A stretch of DNA of 64,000 nucleotides from Gorsachius magnificus (taxonomy: Eukaryota > Chordata > Aves > Pelecaniformes > Ardeidae): assembly GCA_034008185.1 (NCBI GenBank), contig CM067082.1, positions 105,581,311 to 105,645,310 of the forward strand, written 5' to 3'. Under the pieces are notes generated by a model that saw nothing but the letters and a program-made list of their open reading frames with translations, was not told where the DNA came from and did not search any database. The translations under genes and the position numbers were made by a program. Below are positions 60,581 through 64,000 of the stretch, piece after piece (the first letter of the stretch is position 1; each line of letters begins with the position of its first letter).

Positions 60581-63500
60581 GTGAGTTTCTTAAAAGAACA
60601 GGGCTTTCTTCTGTTTTTTTTCTCCTCCATTATCTTTTTCAGTGTTCCTTAGAAATGTGTGCACGGCAGTGGGGCATGCAGATTGGAATGAAGGGATCCT
60701 CTGGCATATTAATTTAGTTTGGCATTCCCCAGGTGTGCTACTGCTACCCTGAATATGGGCTTCCCACCTCAGTCCTTGTTCTGAAGACTCTGTGCTCCTC
60801 TTTTCCTCCTCCTTTTAGCTTTCTGTGTCCCAAGCATCTGCACTGGAACATCTCTTTCACAGATATTTAATAGCTTTATAGAGTGGTGAGATGCCTGTGT
60901 TAATATTTCAAGAGCATGCATACTGTTAAGGCAAGCCATAGGAGGTTGTTGCACTTGCATATCTCAGTGCATATGAGGCTTAATAGTTGGTTGAAAATGT
61001 AAATTAGACAAAGCAAAGCAAATTATTTCAATCAAGCCACACTGCTTTCTCTAAGGTTGCAGCCTGAGTATTTTTTATTCAAAAGTCTGAAGTGAACCCA
61101 AAGAGTGGTGTGATTGTAACTTTACTTAATTGCTTCAAAAATTAGCATTACTTGAAACCTCGAGCTGAAGTCAGCCTTTGTTTCTTGGATTTCTGTCACT
61201 GACAAATTACTTTGTTTTAATGGCTCAAGTTTTCAGAAGAGGGAGCTCTGAATAGCACCTCATGTAGGGGCAGATCTTTGAACAGAACTGCAGAAGAGAG
61301 CGCCAAGTCGTTAGCGTTACACCTTCTCAGTGTTTCCTTCTCCATCCTGGAAGCCAGGGGGGAAAATATGAGTCACAGACACCTAGGTATAAAATTTTAA
61401 ATGACAAACTCTAGTTTGTAAAATTTTATATGTGTGAACTTTTGACAGCCAGAAGCGGTGGTAGAATACAGAGCCTGTACCTTGGCGCTCCCTGTTCTGC
61501 TGTGCCAGTGGGCTGCAAGAGCGATGCTTGCCTCCTCAGAAGAGGGCACATCCCTTTCCTGTCACTCTGGCACTCAATGCAGAGGGCAGTTCGCCTGTTA
61601 ACAGGCCTCATGTGAGATGTTGCGTACATCTTAGGAAGTGTGAACAAATGGAGCTGCTCTTCTGGGAACCTGATGTGGCTCACGGCAGTCAGGTTTGTTC
61701 AGGCCATTTACATTATAAGCAGGAGGTGAGAGCTTGGACCCTTTAGGTCTCTTCAAATTCTTTGTTGGCTGAGAACCTGGCACACACTGCATCTCATATT
61801 TTCCCTATGCTGATGCATTTCAAACATTTAAGATGCTTCTGAGATCAAAAAACTAATATGGCTTAATATAGATCTTAAGTGAAATACACCACTTCAGCAG
61901 TAACCATGTATAAATTTGAGCACTGAGATGATCAGTTAAGTGGCTTCTAAAATGAAAATAATGGTGGGTAAAAATTCACCATCTGCAGTCCTGTGGCAGC
62001 ATAACTGACTGACCGACAAACTCATTCAGCGCTGCTACACAACCTGCTCCAAGGTTAAGTTGAAGTCCTAAACTGCCCTAGACCTCTGAGTTGAGCCCTC
62101 AGACAAGGTCCAGTTCTTTAGGGCTGAAAAGACCAGCTTTGCTACCCTGCAGCACCATTCCCTCCAGTATCTATCCAGTCAGCCTGATCCCTGCCTTAAG
62201 ATGGAGTCTACAGCAAGCTGCATGCAAACTTACCCTCCTCTACCGATACACACTACATTTCTGCTCTTCCAGGCTAAACTGGAAGGAAAAGTAGGAGAAA
62301 AAATGTAAACTCTAGAGTGAGATTTATTTTCCTATTCCAAGTGGGTACCAAGTAATTTTAAAGCAAATAATGTACGCTAATCAATTTAAATCTTCTACTT
62401 TTCATGTGTGCTCCGCTCTCTTTGATGAGATATTCTGTCACAAATCTATAAACATTTATTAAACACACCACATTATTCAAGATAAAGATATATTAGTGAT
62501 TCTGATACTGAAAGTCTGGGTATCATGCATAGAGTTATGCTGCTGTCTCTGCAAACTGTAGGGGTGTGAACTCTATTTCTTTTCTTTCTTCACAATATTT
62601 CTGGCAATAAGTAGTCTCTACTGACTATTGAAGACTGCTGTGGAATCAAATGCTCTTTAGTGTCCCTCAGGGTGTCAGGCCACATAAAGTTATCTCTGTG
62701 TTATGATACACACAACTGAGTGAGAAAAGATTGAAGATTCACAAGGAACTTACAAGATTATTCCTTGACTTAAATGCTTTAGCACGCAGTCTTTGCATGA
62801 TGTTATGGGGGTTTTTGGTGAAGCAATATTATTTAATTTATCAACATAGATTTTGGTCAATTATTTCTTGAAAGTATGGTTTCAAAGTGGTAATTCTGCA
62901 GAAATTTCCAATACCGTGCAACCATTTGTATTATTCAATGTGTTGGTGGCAGGCAGACATATTTTTGAAGACTGTTTCCGCTATTTCTTTCATTTTCTTC
63001 ATAGGTCTAGGCACAATTTTCTGTTTCTTTTATTCTTTTCTTTTTGGAGCATTTAGTCCTGTATCAGTAATTACAGGAAGTGTCTTGTTAGCTTCTTTTC
63101 ATCTGCAGTGGAGGCAAGACATCTTGCAAATTCAATTCCTCCTGTCACATTTATAGCAAAATTAGTCCTCCTTGGGCTTCTAGTGAGCCTTGTGGCTTGT
63201 GGTTTCTGTTTCTTACTTTCTGACCCCTGACTCCACACGGATATTCCCTCTCTCAGTTACCTGGAGCGTCAGCCTGCAAGGTGCGGTACGCGCTGGCCCC
63301 CATCCAGCAAAGCTATTAAGCATGTGTCCAGTCCTGCTGAAGTTAGTAGGCCCTCCATGTGTGCTTAAACTTAAACACATGCTTAAATACTTTATAGAAA
63401 GGGAGTAATCTCAACACTTGGCAAGACTGAGTTTCAGAGATCCTTTAGACCTTTTCTTACCTAGTTTGCTATTTGCTTGCTCTAGCCCTGCTCCAGCCTC

Positions 63501-64000
63501 TTTCTTGCCTTGTGCCATCTCCTTTCCAATTACCCATCCTTACCATTTTCTGCCTCACCTCTTCTCCTTATACCCTTGCATTCCCCACTAACAATGTTAT
63601 CCTGTGCTAATGGTCAGTGGTCATGGATATGTCTCTTTTTGTACTGCTAGAGGAAAGCCCGGTGAATTTTTCAGCATACAGCCTTTTCTGAGCTCCAAGG
63701 CTGTGCAAAAGTTAATAGAATTAAATTCACAGCATGTGAAGACATTTGCAGAGTTTGATTCTGTGGGTAAATTTTGAACCCATGAACTTCAAGTGAGTTG
63801 AAAATTTATTCAGAACACGTTCTCCCATCTCTAGCACAGACTGCATTTAATGTTATACACATCTGTTATTATTACAAACAAAAAGTTGCTGTTTTTACTC
63901 TAGTGCCAAATGAGGCACAAAAAAACAACAGCTGTTGCTATTGCACAACCAAACAACCCCCTTCCCCCCCACAATTAGTCTTGCCTTAAAAAAATAGCAA
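60581..64000 (+). other. BMPER: BMPER intron (5' part), to the end of the window
   Basis: Starts with the consensus donor gtgagt. I searched for the next expected exon (the vWC5 end with its CCPxC motif) and did not find it, so it lies downstream. A palindromic old repeat is at 63296-63394. The rest is unremarkable AT-rich intron. Confidence 0.8.
63296..63394. repeat. Decayed palindromic repeat, probably an old MITE-like amniote element
   Basis: The left arm reads CATCCAGCAAAGCTATTAAG then CATGTG. The right arm reads CACATGCTTAAATACTTTAT. The reverse complement of the left arm matches the right arm over most of its length (ACATGCTTAA, then a run ending CTTT). The words 'ccagcaaag' and 'cacatgcttaa' are typical of an inverted-repeat element I remember from turtles and crocodiles. 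No coding sequence. The family name is not certain. Confidence 0.5.

Noticed and set aside
60581..64000. Search for the next BMPER exon (end of vWC5, CCPxC motif)
   Set aside because: No in-frame CCPxC stretch with a fitting acceptor and donor was found, so the exon is taken to lie beyond the window.
1..64000. CRISPR arrays, bacterial operons, tRNA/rRNA genes
   Set aside because: No direct-repeat/spacer pattern, no ribosome-binding sites with coding runs, and no cloverleaf sequence was seen. The window is vertebrate intron-exon DNA.

Overview
This is a vertebrate, and most probably avian, genomic window. It carries short exons with canonical splice sites inside long AT-rich introns. Two fragments end in the CR1 LINE 3' signature (GGTTGGAC...TTCCAACC followed by ATTCTATG repeats), which is typical of birds. 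A solo LTR at 41956-43021 resembles, from memory, the TguLTR5-type families catalogued in zebra finch, so I lean to a neoavian bird rather than a galliform. That part is recollection, not a search result.

The only protein-coding gene I can support is BMPER (Crossveinless-2, BMP-binding endothelial regulator) on the + strand. Eight internal exons are present: 2440-2539, 13774-13856, 15447-15537, 16311-16393, 53900-53999, 57330-57439, 58075-58215 and 60476-60580. They splice in one frame into 813 nt (271 codons). This covers the end of von Willebrand type C (vWC) module 1, all of vWC2, vWC3 and vWC4, and most of vWC5. The start of the gene (signal peptide, first half of vWC1) lies before the window. 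The rest (end of vWC5, vWD and TIL domains) lies after it. vWC2-vWC4 are each encoded by two exons, with phase-1 introns between modules and a phase-0 intron just after the fourth conserved cysteine position. vWC5 breaks that rule.

Layout: 1-2439 intron; exon; an 11.2-kb intron; a cluster of three exons (13.8-16.4 kb) for vWC2 and the first half of vWC3; a 37.5-kb intron (16394-53899) that splits vWC3; then four exons (53.9-60.6 kb) and 3.4 kb of trailing intron. The giant intron holds the most interesting non-coding content. At 28.7-29.7 kb there is a compact GC- and CpG-rich island, flanked by a G-run, long T runs and an alternating purine-pyrimidine tract, with two CTCF-like motifs facing each other. 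The same intron also holds one CR1 tail and the solo LTR.

I found no RNA genes, CRISPR arrays, operons or novel multi-gene system. The many open frames elsewhere look like chance frames in intron or repeat sequence. The strongest leads are the orphan CpG island with convergent CTCF-like sites and the exon-phase architecture of the vWC array.
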